Of a DNA stretch of 64,000 nt, positions 19,201 to 28,977 are shown piece after piece. Under the pieces are notes generated by a model. The model was given only the letters and a program-made list of their open reading frames with translations, was not told the DNA's origin and did not search any database. Source of the DNA: Ignavibacteriales bacterium (GTDB lineage: Bacteria > Bacteroidota > Ignavibacteria > Ignavibacteriales > Melioribacteraceae); contig JAGUYK010000033.1 in the NCBI GenBank assembly GCA_020061355.1, positions 1 through 64,000 on the forward strand, read 5' to 3'. The first letter of the stretch is position 1, and every line of letters starts with the position of its first letter. The position numbers and the translations under genes are program-made.

Positions 19201-20192
19201 TTTAGTTCTTCCATTACTGCATTGAAAAGTTTTTTCTGATCAATTGGTACAATTCCGACCTCTTCGCAGACAAGTCCGCCGGCATAATTTGCGAGATAGG
19301 TAGCATCGTAAATATCCGCACCTGCAGTTAGTGCCATTGTTAATGTTGAAATAACAGTATCGCCGGCACCGGAGACATCGGCAACGTTTCTCGCTTTGGT
19401 AGGAACCCTTCGCTCAGGTTTTCCATTTTCAAACAATGCTATTCCTTCAGCTCCCAGGGTAACAAGTATATATTTTGCTTTTATATTATCAAGTAAAGTT
19501 TTACCGGCATTGGTAATGTCGCTTGCGGTTTTTATTCTAATGTTTAATGCATCTTCTGATTCTTTACGGTTTGGTTTAAATACTGTAACATTCTCATAAG
19601 CAAAAAAGTTATTGAATTTAGGGTCAACCGTAATAATCTTTTTTGATTCTTTTGCAATTGTAATAACTCTTGATATCAGATTATGCGTTAATACACCTTT
19701 ATTGTAATCCTGGAGAATGATGGCATCAATTTTTTTAATTTCTTTTTTTAGAAATGATAGAATTTTGTTCTCTACCCTTGTACTTACGGGAAAAGTTTTT
19801 TCTTTATCAATTCTTACAATGTGCTGATTCTCTGCAATAACTCTTGTCTTTGTAGTGGTAGGTCTTTCATTGTCAATAATAATTCCGAAATCATTGATCC
19901 CGTTTACCTTTAATAATTTCCGAAGTGTTTTGCCATCCTGATCGTTTCCAATAACTCCGATAGGAATCGGTATTCCACCTAATTTCGAAATATTGTGCAC
20001 AACATTCATTGCACCGCCGAAGCGTGAGAATTCTCTTTCCACCTCAACAATTGGCACCGGTGCTTCGGGCGAAATTCTTACAACGTTTCCCCAATAATAA
20101 CAATCAAGCATCATATCGCCAATTACAGCAATTCTTTTGTTGTTAAAATTATTTTGTATTCTTTTTAATTTTTTCAAAGAAGCATCTAGCAT
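19197..20192 (-). CDS. rfaE1: D-glycero-beta-D-manno-heptose-7-phosphate kinase
   Basis: This PfkB-family kinase phosphorylates heptose 7-phosphate at C1. The 331-residue protein has GDMMLDCYYWGNVVRISPEAP, the substrate motif FGGAMNVVHNISKLGG, and the catalytic anion hole DVSGAGDTVIS near residue 265. An in-frame ATG lies 21 bases upstream. The start chosen has AAGGAGAAAGG in front and overlaps the preceding stop as TAATG, which matches the coupling seen along the whole operon. rfaE2 overlaps its stop. Confidence 0.94.
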   Translation of the reverse strand: MLDASLKKLKRIQNNFNNKRIAVIGDMMLDCYYWGNVVRISPEAPVPIVEVEREFSRFGGAMNVVHNISKLGGIPIPIGVIGNDQDGKTLRKLLKVNGINDFGIIIDNERPTTTKTRVIAENQHIVRIDKEKTFPVSTRVENKILSFLKKEIKKIDAIILQDYNKGVLTHNLISRVITIAKESKKIITVDPKFNNFFAYENVTVFKPNRKESEDALNIRIKTASDITNAGKTLLDNIKAKYILVTLGAEGIALFENGKPERRVPTKARNVADVSGAGDTVISTLTMALTAGADIYDATYLANYAGGLVCEEVGIVPIDQKKLFNAVMEELK

Positions 20193-21268
20193 TACCTTTC
20201 TCCTTTTGTCCATTGTGCAAGCTGATTGAAAAAATTTATTTTAACCAGTCCTTTTCCCGTTGCAAGCCAAAGAAAAGTTCCGTCGAAAAATATTTTATTA
20301 ACAGTTTGCGGAATCCTTTCATCTCTAATAGGCACAACCTGGTTAGAAAGCCGGTTAATAATTACTAAACCTCTTCCATAAACTTCTTTTGTAGCTTTAC
20401 CAAATTGGTAAACCGAAGCCCAGATGAAATTACCCGTCAGTTCAAGATCAAGAATTCCGTTTCCGGTTAAACCTCTTGAACCATCGAACCTTAACCAATC
20501 ATTTCTCCTGTTGAACCTGAATAGCCCGCCAAGATTAAATTCCGGTCTTTCGGCTGTAATAAACTCATCCAGGCCAATCCACACATTGTTTCTTTCCAAT
20601 AAAATTGCTGAAATAGAAACCTGTTCACCTTCACCATTAAAATAATTAAATCTATTATCATAAAATGTAATTGAATTCGGATTATTCAAATCCCGGGATT
20701 TATTGTATTTATGAAGCCCGGCTTCTGTTCCAAACCAAACAAGGCTATCGCCATCTACCCTAATTGTTTTTATTGTATTTGTTTTCTGGTTGCCCCGTAC
20801 AGTAAGATTATAATCAGTAAAACGTCTTGTCTTTTCATCATACTTTGTAAGATACTGGAATCTACCAATCCAAACGGCTTTTTCGTAATCATCGTATGCA
20901 ATTGAACGGATCCAATTACTTAATTGCCCGCCTAAACCGAATTTTCTTTTTGTCCAGCTGTTCCGTTTTTTGTCGTAAATAAAAAGTCCGTCTATAGAAC
21001 CTGCCCAAATAAATTCATTGTTAACTGCAACACAATAGAATAAATCGTGCTGCAGGTTTCCGCGCGATGTTGAAAACTGATCCCATTTATTCTCTTTTTT
21101 CAAATATCGGAAAAGTCCGTTACCATTAGTTGCAAACCAGATTTCGTTTCCGTACGAAGAAATATCGGTTACTTCGGAGCCGCTTAAAAAGAAATCGAAC
21201 TCGAATTCTTCCTGTGCAAAAGTTGTTAAATTTATAATGAAGAAGAAAATTATCAGATTTTTTTTCAT
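20192..21268 (-). CDS. Exported two-component-regulator-type beta-propeller protein
   Basis: The 358-residue protein has a signal peptide (MKKNLIIFFFIINLTTFAQE, cleavage near residue 19). The rest is repeated blades of the Reg_prop type: WFATNGNGLFRY, IWAGSIDGLFIYDK, VWIGRFQYLTKYD, VWFGTEAGLHKYNK, FLWLATGKGLVKI. In Bacteroidota, such propellers form the sensor part of hybrid two-component systems; here the propeller stands alone with no kinase or membrane helix at the C-terminus. Its precise role is unknown. It is first in the operon with rfaE1, rfaE2, tamB and rnr, overlapping rfaE1 by one base. Confidence 0.8.
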   Translation of the reverse strand: MKKNLIIFFFIINLTTFAQEEFEFDFFLSGSEVTDISSYGNEIWFATNGNGLFRYLKKENKWDQFSTSRGNLQHDLFYCVAVNNEFIWAGSIDGLFIYDKKRNSWTKRKFGLGGQLSNWIRSIAYDDYEKAVWIGRFQYLTKYDEKTRRFTDYNLTVRGNQKTNTIKTIRVDGDSLVWFGTEAGLHKYNKSRDLNNPNSITFYDNRFNYFNGEGEQVSISAILLERNNVWIGLDEFITAERPEFNLGGLFRFNRRNDWLRFDGSRGLTGNGILDLELTGNFIWASVYQFGKATKEVYGRGLVIINRLSNQVVPIRDERIPQTVNKIFFDGTFLWLATGKGLVKINFFNQLAQWTKGER

Positions 21269-21397
21269 AATCCGTGTTTTTAAGAAATTTGTTCTATTAT
21301 GGCTGGAAATTTAACATTAAGATAGATGTTAATGAAGGGAATTGTTTGGGACAAATAAATTATAGGCGGCTTTTATTGTAAGAGAATCTCGGTAACC

Positions 21398-22132
21398 TTA
21401 AGATCTATTATCGAAATCGATTTTCCACTCTTTCTCAAATCCTTTAGTTAGACACAGGAATAGTCGCTCATAATCGACTTTACTATTCAATATTGTTTCG
21501 ATCTCGATAGTTTTTTCGTTAATCTCTTTTTCAAGGATTTGCTTTGTCAATTCATCGTAATTCAAATAGTCAACCAGCTTTTTATGAAATGACCCGCATA
21601 AGATCGATCCATGCTGAAGTATAACCGACTTTAGTTTTCTTTGAGCGCTACCGATTATTTTTTTCCCTGCAAACTTAACCTCGTTTTTAGCAGAACTTCC
21701 AAAACAGAGAACTCCGGACGGCTGCTTCAACAAAGCCGGAAAATCCGGCTCCATTTTTTCGAGCTCTGAATCAGCCAAAATAGGATTATAAAGTTCAAGA
21801 CCTTGTATAAGTGCGGTGGAGATCTTTTCATAAATCTGGCGGGGAGTTAATAAGTTACTAATTGGCATTACAACTGAATAAGTAATTTCCTCGGAATGAA
21901 GTATAGCCCTGCCTCCAGTGGGTCGTTTTACAACCTCGATGTTATCAAGATGTGCTTTCGCAATATTAATGTCGTCAAAACTTTGATTTGCACCAAGCGA
22001 AATACAATACGGTTGCCACTGGTAAAGTTTGAAAAAAGCTTCATCGGGTTTACAGGTTTGGGCAAGGTTAAGGTCAAAATCCATATTGAAACTACCGGAG
22101 CTTTTTCCGGTGTTCAGGAAATGCCATTTCAT
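21398..22132 (-). CDS. Lipoate/octanoate transferase family protein, LipM-like
   Basis: This BPL/LplA-fold protein of 244 residues acts in lipoic acid assembly. It has the acyl-binding RPTGGRAILH (residues 70-79) and the lysine motif GKKIIGSAQRK followed by VILQHGSIL. A cysteine at 143 (GVLCFGSSAKNEV) falls where LipM octanoyltransferases have their catalytic Cys, so octanoyl-ACP:protein octanoyltransferase activity is more likely than ATP-dependent lipoate ligation. The ATG overlaps the lpxA stop (ATGA), so it is the end of the lipid A operon. Both use acyl-ACP, which may explain the grouping. Confidence 0.82.
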   Translation of the reverse strand: MKWHFLNTGKSSGSFNMDFDLNLAQTCKPDEAFFKLYQWQPYCISLGANQSFDDINIAKAHLDNIEVVKRPTGGRAILHSEEITYSVVMPISNLLTPRQIYEKISTALIQGLELYNPILADSELEKMEPDFPALLKQPSGVLCFGSSAKNEVKFAGKKIIGSAQRKLKSVILQHGSILCGSFHKKLVDYLNYDELTKQILEKEINEKTIEIETILNSKVDYERLFLCLTKGFEKEWKIDFDNRS

Positions 22133-22905
22133 CTTCTGATTACGCCGCGGTCGGATTTTTCAATAAACTGAATTATATTTTTTACCAGTGGGTGTTCAGA
22201 ATATTTTTCTTTTAGTTCTTCAACCGCTTTTGAAAATATTAGGCCGGATTGATAAAAAATTCTGTATGCATCTTTAATTGCATTTATATCTTCGTCTGAA
22301 AAACTTCTTCTGCGTAATCCAACAACATTCAAACCCATGAAACGTGCCGGGTAACCGCTCGTCATACAATATGGTGGGACATCAGCATTAGCCATTGAAC
22401 CGCCACCAACCATTGAGTGTTGACCTATCTTTCCGAATTGATGAACTGCACATAGGCCTCCAATAATTACTGTGTGCTCTATTTCTACATGTCCCGCAAC
22501 TTGCACAGCATTTGCAATTATTACTTTATCACCTACAGTGCAATCATGAGCAATATGAGTGTAAGCCATAAGTAAACAATTAGAGCCAATAGTTGTCTTT
22601 CCTGTTGCAGTAGTTCCTTTGTGTAGAGCTGCAAACTCGCGAACTACAGTATCATCTCCTATGTAAAGGAAGGTTTGTTCATTACCGAATTTCAAATCCT
22701 GTGGTAAGTTTGCAATAGAGGCACCCTGAAATATCTTTACTCTGCTTCCGATTCGTGCCCCATCATAGATAACGGCATGTGGTCCTATCTTGCAGTCGTT
22801 TCCAATTTCAACATCATCCTGAATTATTGCATATGGTCCTACTTCAATATTATCTCCGATCCTGGCGTTGGAACTTACAATAGCGGTTGGATGAATATTC
22901 GACAT
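22129..22905 (-). CDS. lpxA: UDP-N-acetylglucosamine acyltransferase LpxA
   Basis: LpxA catalyses the first lipid A step, adding an R-3-hydroxyacyl chain to UDP-GlcNAc. The 258-residue protein begins IHPTAIVSSNARIGDNIEVG and consists of left-handed helix hexapeptide repeats to about residue 185, with catalytic-region AYTHIAHDC (His about 120) and GGLCAVHQFGKIG, then the C-terminal helical bundle (GLRRRSFSDEDINAIKDAYR). It lies 4 bases after lpxC/fabZ and overlaps lipM. Confidence 0.97.
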   Translation of the reverse strand: MSNIHPTAIVSSNARIGDNIEVGPYAIIQDDVEIGNDCKIGPHAVIYDGARIGSRVKIFQGASIANLPQDLKFGNEQTFLYIGDDTVVREFAALHKGTTATGKTTIGSNCLLMAYTHIAHDCTVGDKVIIANAVQVAGHVEIEHTVIIGGLCAVHQFGKIGQHSMVGGGSMANADVPPYCMTSGYPARFMGLNVVGLRRRSFSDEDINAIKDAYRIFYQSGLIFSKAVEELKEKYSEHPLVKNIIQFIEKSDRGVIRR

Positions 22906-22909
22906 AAGT

Positions 22910-24328
22910 TTAGTTCAAGTTTTCGGTTTTATTTTCTTTATTAATTATTGCACCCATAAATTCAGCTTCGGCAACAAGAATGTTGTCGACATATGCAGCG
23001 CCTCTAATAGAAAAATATTTGCTTTTCTTACTAATAACTTCAGCTTCAAGAATTAATTGATCTCCCGGTACAACCGGTTTTCTAAATTTTGCGTTGTTAA
23101 TACTCATGAAGTAAACAAGATGATTAGCAGGATCGATAAAAGAATTTAATACAAGTATTCCGCTAACCTGAGCCATAGCTTCTATAATTAATACTCCCGG
23201 CATAATAGGTTGACCGGGAAAGTGTCCTTGGAAAAACGGTTCATTTACTGTAACAGATTTAACACCAATAACACGTTTATCTAATTCAAGGTCAATTATT
23301 TTATCAACCAACAGGAATGGATAACGGTGGGGGAGAATTCTCTGAATTGCATTAGCATCGAAAACTACACCTTCTTTTTTAACGAACTGGTATTTCTTAA
23401 CAAGCTTTTTCTGCTGGTACAGACTCCTGATCTTTTTGGCAAATTCAACATTTGCTTTGTGACCCGGTCGGGCTGCCAATATCTGGGCTTTGATAGGAAC
23501 ACCAATAAGTGCCAAATCACCAATCATATCAAGAAGTTTATGACGTACCGGTTCGTTTCTAAAACGTAATTTATTGTTACTTAAAAATCCTTCATGTGTA
23601 ACAGAAAGATCCTCGTCGAGATCAAGTTTACCTTTTAATCTTTTTAATCCCTCCTCATCAATATCATGGTCAACAATTACAACAGCATTATCAAAATTTC
23701 CGCCTTTAATCAATCCTTGATCTGCAAGGGCTTCGACTTCGCTTAAGAAACAAAATGTTCTTGCCGGTGCAAATTCTGTAACAAATTCTTTTTCGAGATC
23801 GAAGAGACCGGAATGTTGACTTCCTAAAGCCGGGTTTTGATAATCAACCATAATTGTAATTCTATAACTGTTCATCGGAAGAGCTACTATATCAACCTGT
23901 CGGGCTTCATCGCTATACATAACTGTTTCATCAATTACTAAATAGTCTTTGGGGGCATCCTGGGTTACAAATCCGGCTTCCATTAGTTTTTCAACATATG
24001 GCATTGCGCTACCATCACCGATGGGCGGTTCAATTCCATTAAGTTCTATAATAAGATTATCAATTTGTAATCCTACAACAGCAGCCAAAACGTGTTCAAT
24101 TGTATGAACTTTTGCATTGCCGAGTCCTAATGTTGTACCGCGTGATGTATCAATAACGTAATCAGCGTTAGCCGGAATTTCAGGATTACCGCCAAGATCT
24201 GTTCTCACAAATCTAATACCGTAATTTTCCGGTGCTGGTTTGAAAGTCATTGTACATGATGTACCTGTATGTAGTCCAACTCCCGATAGAGAAACAGGTT
24301 TACCAATTGTTCTTTGGAGTTCTAACAT
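22910..24328 (-). CDS. lpxC/fabZ: Bifunctional LpxC deacetylase / FabZ 3-hydroxyacyl-ACP dehydratase
   Basis: This fusion joins the committed lipid A deacetylase to the fatty acid dehydratase, as in Bacteroidota and relatives. The 472-residue protein has LpxC at residues about 1-300 (TIGKPVSLSGVGLHTG, the zinc-binding HTIEHVLAAV, HKLLDMIGDLALIG) and FabZ at about 325-465 (ILPHRYPFLLVDKI, HFPGQPIMPGVLIIEAMAQ, with catalytic His in HFPG). A single protein may balance lipid A and fatty acid synthesis, which compete for 3-hydroxyacyl-ACP. It sits between lpxD and lpxA. Confidence 0.97.
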   Translation of the reverse strand: MLELQRTIGKPVSLSGVGLHTGTSCTMTFKPAPENYGIRFVRTDLGGNPEIPANADYVIDTSRGTTLGLGNAKVHTIEHVLAAVVGLQIDNLIIELNGIEPPIGDGSAMPYVEKLMEAGFVTQDAPKDYLVIDETVMYSDEARQVDIVALPMNSYRITIMVDYQNPALGSQHSGLFDLEKEFVTEFAPARTFCFLSEVEALADQGLIKGGNFDNAVVIVDHDIDEEGLKRLKGKLDLDEDLSVTHEGFLSNNKLRFRNEPVRHKLLDMIGDLALIGVPIKAQILAARPGHKANVEFAKKIRSLYQQKKLVKKYQFVKKEGVVFDANAIQRILPHRYPFLLVDKIIDLELDKRVIGVKSVTVNEPFFQGHFPGQPIMPGVLIIEAMAQVSGILVLNSFIDPANHLVYFMSINNAKFRKPVVPGDQLILEAEVISKKSKYFSIRGAAYVDNILVAEAEFMGAIINKENKTENLN

Positions 24329-24351
24329 TTTTTCCTTTAAGGTTCGGTTAA

Positions 24352-25389
24352 TTATGAAATTTTCTGTTCCAAAGATGCAATTTTTTCTTCTAATTTCTTA
24401 ATTTTTTCTACTAATGCGGGTATGTTCCTAATCTGGGCTTCCAGCCGAAGCTGTTGTGCCATATCCTGAGCAGGCGCGCCTCTATATTTCCCGGGTTTTG
24501 TAATTGATTTAGAAACTCCTGATTGTGCACCTATAATTGACTGGTCTGCAATCTCAATATGACCAACAAATCCTGCCTGTCCGGCAATCATACAATTCTT
24601 TCCAATTTTAGTGCTTCCTGAAATTCCAGCTTGTGCCGCAACGGCCGTGTGTTCACCAATTACAACATTATGGGCGATCTGAACGAGGTTGTCAATCTTA
24701 ACACCTTTTTTTAGAATTGTTGAACCAAATGCTGCACGATCAATCGAAACATTTGAGCCGAGTTCCACATCGTCTTCAAGGATTACGTTTCCAATCTGCG
24801 GTACTTTTTCGTATTCACCTTTGGAATTTGGAACGTAACCAAAACCATCCGAACCGATAACAGTATTGGAATGAACAATAACATTATTGCCAAGCTCACA
24901 TTTTTCTCTTATCGAAACATTAGGATAGATAAGACATTCATTGCCGATTTTAACCTTTTCCATTATCACTGTATTATGATATACCATAGTATTGTAACCA
25001 ATAGAACAACCAGCAGAGATAACCACATTTTTTCCGATTCCAACATTTTTCCCAAGGAACGCAGATGGATCTACTGATGCGCTCGGATCAATACCATTTA
25101 TTACGAATGAAGGTTTTAGAAATGTGATAATGAATTTTTGAATTGCAACATTAGGATTTTTTACTTCAATATAACTGATATTGGTTCTTGTCTTTTCAAA
25201 TTCGGGTGAAATTAAAACGGCCGAAGCTTTGGTTGTGTTTAGATATTTCTGGTAAGCAGGTAGATATAGAAATGTAATATCGCCTTCTTTGGCATCTTCG
25301 ATTTTTGCAATATTTGATATTTCGAGTTCGGGGTTACCAATAACAACACCGCCGACAAAGTCGGCGGCATCTTTCAATCTAATTTTCAT
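24352..25389 (-). CDS. lpxD: UDP-3-O-(3-hydroxyacyl)glucosamine N-acyltransferase LpxD
   Basis: LpxD adds the second 3-hydroxyacyl chain in lipid A synthesis. The 345-residue protein has an N-terminal uridine-binding domain (about 1-100, [13 protein letters not shown]), a hexapeptide-repeat helix (about 100-290) with the catalytic His in [22 protein letters not shown] and [14 protein letters not shown], and a C-terminal coiled coil (about 315-345, [18 protein letters not shown]) that is longer than in E. coli. It lies 6 bases after the second skp gene. Confidence 0.96.
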   Translation of the reverse strand: MKIRLKDAADFVGGVVIGNPELEISNIAKIEDAKEGDITFLYLPAYQKYLNTTKASAVLISPEFEKTRTNISYIEVKNPNVAIQKFIITFLKPSFVINGIDPSASVDPSAFLGKNVGIGKNVVISAGCSIGYNTMVYHNTVIMEKVKIGNECLIYPNVSIREKCELGNNVIVHSNTVIGSDGFGYVPNSKGEYEKVPQIGNVILEDDVELGSNVSIDRAAFGSTILKKGVKIDNLVQIAHNVVIGEHTAVAAQAGISGSTKIGKNCMIAGQAGFVGHIEIADQSIIGAQSGVSKSITKPGKYRGAPAQDMAQQLRLEAQIRNIPALVEKIKKLEEKIASLEQKIS

Positions 25390-25395
25390 ACTAAC

Positions 25396-25905
25396 TCATT
25401 TTAGTTTTTCTAAAACTAATCTAGTTAAATCATATTCTTCCTTAGCAAAAAGAAAAATAATATCACCGCTTTTATCGAAGACAAAATCATATTCATTTTC
25501 TTTTGCCACTTCCTGAATAATATTAAAAATCCGGTTCTGGATCGGCTTCATTAACTCTTCCGATTTCTGGAATAATTCACCCTGTACACCGAATTTGCCG
25601 CCTCTGAATTTAGAGATTTGATCTTCAAGCTGAACTAATTCTTTTTCAATCTCAACTCTTTTCTGCTCGCTCAAAATAAGTTTTCTTTTATCGTAGTCAT
25701 CATATTTTGTCTGCCAGTCGCGTTCCATCTTAGTCAATTCTTCCTGCCATTCTTTAATTATGGCATCAAGCTTTTTCTGGTTATCCTGAGCTTCCGGAAG
25801 TTGTTTCATTATTGTTTCGATATCGACAAATCCGATTTTTTGCTGTGCAATAGAAACTGAAGCAGTTAGCAGAAATACGGAAAGTAAAAATCCAATCTTT
25901 TTCAT
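25396..25905 (-). CDS. OmpH/Skp family periplasmic chaperone (second copy)
   Basis: This Skp-like holdase would keep outer-membrane proteins soluble before BamA. The 169-residue protein has a signal peptide (cleavage after SIAQ, about residue 20), the family start KIGFVDIETIMKQLPEAQ, a long charged coiled coil (about 40-125), and a C-terminal strand region ending DYDFVFDKSGDIIFLFAKEE. It is a paralogue of the gene just upstream (16 bases away); both lie between bamA and lpxD. Confidence 0.9.
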   Translation of the reverse strand: MKKIGFLLSVFLLTASVSIAQQKIGFVDIETIMKQLPEAQDNQKKLDAIIKEWQEELTKMERDWQTKYDDYDKRKLILSEQKRVEIEKELVQLEDQISKFRGGKFGVQGELFQKSEELMKPIQNRIFNIIQEVAKENEYDFVFDKSGDIIFLFAKEEYDLTRLVLEKLK

Positions 25906-25921
25906 GATCTAATTCCGTTTA

Positions 25922-26458
25922 TTATTTATTACCTCTTTTAAGACGGTCTAACACTTTAAATGTAACATCGAATTGCTCATCGGCATAAAGAACAACAACT
26001 TCACCAGCTTTGTCCAGAACATATTGCATTTTTTCTTCTTTTGCAATTTCACCAATAGCATTAAATATTTTTTGCTTTACAGGTGCGAGTAGTTGTTCCT
26101 GGCGTACAAAGTATTCTCCGTTGGGCTGACCAAATTTTTGTTCTCTGTATCTCTGTAAATCTTGTTCTTTTTCAACAATTTTTGTCTGAACTTCACGCTG
26201 CTGTTCAGGTTTCATTGTTGATGATTGCTTCTGATAATCAGCATATGCTGTTTGAAGAACGGTGCCCATACTGTCTGCATCTTTTCTCCATTTTGCAACG
26301 AATCCTTCAAGGTCACCTTTTGCCTTTATTGCTTCAGAAAATTGTGCCATAATTATTTCTGAATCAACATATCCAACTTTTAGGTTAATCGGTTGCTGAG
26401 TTTGTGCGATGATTGAAACTGCAGAAATCATTAGTAAAATAAAAATGCTTCTTTTCAC
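25922..26458 (-). CDS. OmpH/Skp family periplasmic chaperone (first copy)
   Basis: The 178-residue exported protein has a signal peptide (MKRSIFILLMISAVSIIAQT), the Skp start LKVGYVDSEIIMAQFSEAIK, coiled-coil tentacles, and a C-terminal stretch MQYVLDKAGEVVVLYADEQ that mirrors its neighbour's. Two adjacent copies are common in Bacteroidota and may form mixed trimers, but that is inference. It lies 23 bases after bamA. Confidence 0.9.
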   Translation of the reverse strand: MKRSIFILLMISAVSIIAQTQQPINLKVGYVDSEIIMAQFSEAIKAKGDLEGFVAKWRKDADSMGTVLQTAYADYQKQSSTMKPEQQREVQTKIVEKEQDLQRYREQKFGQPNGEYFVRQEQLLAPVKQKIFNAIGEIAKEEKMQYVLDKAGEVVVLYADEQFDVTFKVLDRLKRGNK

Positions 26459-26481
26459 TTTTTACCTCTTATTAATTAATG

Positions 26482-28977
26482 TTAAAATCCTTTACCAAAT
26501 TGGAAGTGGAATAACCACTGAGGTTCTTGATCGTCAACACTTCTACGGTCAAAACCATATCCGTAATCAAATCCTAATAATCCGATCGGATTGATTAAAA
26601 TTCTAGCACCAACTCCAACCGAACGCTTCAGATTAAATAGATCTGTTTGTTTTATATCGAAATATACGTTACCGGCTTCTGCAAATGCCAATAAATAAAT
26701 TGGAATCGGTTCCAACGCAAGAGCGGCTCTTAATTCAAAAGTGTGTTTAACCTGTAAACGGCTCCCAATAACTGTTCCGAATGCGTTCCGGGTTCCAAGA
26801 CTTCTATCATCATAACCGCGTAATGGAGTAGTGGCAATTATCATTCCATTACCCCCCATATAATAAAATTCAAAGGGTTGAATAGGAGTTCCTTTTTCTA
26901 ATTCGTGAATATACCCTAAATCAGTACTTGAATAAAGTACTATCCTATTGGAATTGAATAATGGTTTGTACCATTCTGCTTTAAAGTCGAATTTGTAATA
27001 ATCTACATTTCCGGGTAATAGGGGTCCACCTGATAGCTCTCCGCTTAAAATTATTTTAGAACCTCTTGAAGGGAAAATGGGATTATCAATATCAATTCGT
27101 GAAATGGTAGCTCCGAATGTATACTGTCTGGTTATACCTTCCCTGTAGTAACCCAGACCATCAATAACATCATTGTACTGGAACCTTAGTAAACCTTGCA
27201 CATAGAAGAAATCATCCGGCCAGGTAAGTTTTCTTCCGGCTTTGAGTGTAATACCTGATTGTCTTAGGTCGTAAACATATCGCTGGCGTGTATCAAACAA
27301 ATCGAATCCAACCAGGGTCGGGGTATCCATAAACCAGGGTTCGGTAAAACCAAGTGAAAAAGTTCTATAATAATTGCCAACACCAAACTGCCAGCTAAAA
27401 TTAAGAATCTGGCCTCCGCCCATCTGAAATGGCTCGGCTATCGAAAAGTTTGTTAATGTAAATCCAACTGCACCGCTGAATCCGAAAGCACCGCTGTAAC
27501 CAACAGATGCATTTAGATAATCACTCGACTTCTCTTCAACTTTATAAATAACATTAACAGTGCTATCGTTTACGGGTCGATAATCGACGCCTGTTTTATA
27601 TAAACTTTCAACATTAAAATACTGGAGATTTGCAAGCTGTTGAATGCTTCGAAGAATAAAACTTCTGCTGAAGTAACTTCCCGGCACTGTGTATAGTTCA
27701 CGTCTAATTACTTTATCCTTAGTTCTTGAATTCCCCTGGATATCAACTTTACCGATTTTGAATCTATTATTCTCATTAACGCGAATAACAATATCCAGTG
27801 AATCTTCTCCCACTTTAATTTCTTTGGCATCAAGGCTGAATCCCAGATAACCATTATCCTGATACAATGAGGATACGTCAGATTGTCTTTCATTATAATA
27901 AAGATTCATATTAAATTTTTCGAAATCGAAAACGTCTCCTTTAAAGAATCCTAATCTTTCCGAAAGAATTTCTTTTGCGTAAACTGTATTTCCTTCCCAT
28001 TGAATATCACGTATTTTGTACTGAGGTCCTTCATACACATCTACAACAAGATCTAAAAATTTTTTATCTTCAGAGAGAAATATTGTATCGTTAAGAATTA
28101 CAAAATCACGATATCCATTTTTACGGTAGAATTTCGTAAGCAGCTCTTTATCCTTTTCAAAATCCTCTTTTTTAAAATTCGGGAATGACCAGAACTTCCA
28201 CCATTTATTTTCACTCGTCTTATCGAATTCGCTTTTTAAATCATCATCGTCGAAAGCCAGGTTACCATTAAATGAAATATTTCTTATAAGAACTTCATCG
28301 CCCTCGGTAATATCGAGCATAACGATTGTTCTATCTTTTATACGCTCAACCGAATTGATTGATGTTGCTTTCTTAATATCAAATCGAGTCTGATATTCAT
28401 GCGCGAGATTTTTTTCGTTCCGCCAGGTTATTATTATTTCATCTTCGGTTGTATCTGACCTGAAGAAATTGAAATTATGAATATTGATTTTAGCGTTAAG
28501 GTATCCTTCATCCTCATATTTACTCAAGAATTTATTTTTTATCCGAACCACTTCCTGAGGTTTTAATGTTTGTCCGCGCACAATAGTAAGCATTTTATCA
28601 ATCTGGGTCTGACTGATTTCATCATTGCCTTCAATCACAAATTGCTCGAGTCGCGGATATTCTTTAATAACTATCTGGAGAAACACGCCATTGTCAATTT
28701 TTTTCTCGATGATTATTTGTATATCTTCAAAAATTCCTAGATTCCAGAGCCGCTTAATAGCGCTGTTGGTTTGATCACCCGGTATATCAATTTCATCACC
28801 AACTTTTAGACCGGTATTTGCAATGACCGTATTGGCATCAGCTGTTTTATTTCCAATAACGTTAATACCAAGTATTTTATAATTAGTTTTTTGTATTTGC
28901 GGATAAATTATCGCAGATACAAAAAAGAAAAAGATAAGACTAATTTTAGGCCAGCTGCTTTGAGTGAGTATTTGCAT
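26482..28977 (-). CDS. bamA: Outer membrane protein assembly factor BamA
   Basis: BamA inserts beta-barrel proteins into the outer membrane. The 831-residue protein has a signal peptide (FFFFVSAIIYPQIQ, about residues 14-28), five POTRA-like repeats (about 30-430, for example VIGNKTADANTVIANTGLKV and VDIQGNSRTKDKVIRRELYT) and a C-terminal 16-strand-type barrel. Barrel motifs seen are SRGSKIILSGELSGG, YMGGNGMIIATTPLRGYDDR and a terminal Phe (FHFQFGKGF). A longer frame opens 39 bases upstream, but this ATG gives the proper signal peptide. It overlaps the end of uppS by 32 bases. Confidence 0.95.
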   Translation of the reverse strand: MQILTQSSWPKISLIFFFFVSAIIYPQIQKTNYKILGINVIGNKTADANTVIANTGLKVGDEIDIPGDQTNSAIKRLWNLGIFEDIQIIIEKKIDNGVFLQIVIKEYPRLEQFVIEGNDEISQTQIDKMLTIVRGQTLKPQEVVRIKNKFLSKYEDEGYLNAKINIHNFNFFRSDTTEDEIIITWRNEKNLAHEYQTRFDIKKATSINSVERIKDRTIVMLDITEGDEVLIRNISFNGNLAFDDDDLKSEFDKTSENKWWKFWSFPNFKKEDFEKDKELLTKFYRKNGYRDFVILNDTIFLSEDKKFLDLVVDVYEGPQYKIRDIQWEGNTVYAKEILSERLGFFKGDVFDFEKFNMNLYYNERQSDVSSLYQDNGYLGFSLDAKEIKVGEDSLDIVIRVNENNRFKIGKVDIQGNSRTKDKVIRRELYTVPGSYFSRSFILRSIQQLANLQYFNVESLYKTGVDYRPVNDSTVNVIYKVEEKSSDYLNASVGYSGAFGFSGAVGFTLTNFSIAEPFQMGGGQILNFSWQFGVGNYYRTFSLGFTEPWFMDTPTLVGFDLFDTRQRYVYDLRQSGITLKAGRKLTWPDDFFYVQGLLRFQYNDVIDGLGYYREGITRQYTFGATISRIDIDNPIFPSRGSKIILSGELSGGPLLPGNVDYYKFDFKAEWYKPLFNSNRIVLYSSTDLGYIHELEKGTPIQPFEFYYMGGNGMIIATTPLRGYDDRSLGTRNAFGTVIGSRLQVKHTFELRAALALEPIPIYLLAFAEAGNVYFDIKQTDLFNLKRSVGVGARILINPIGLLGFDYGYGFDRRSVDDQEPQWLFHFQFGKGF

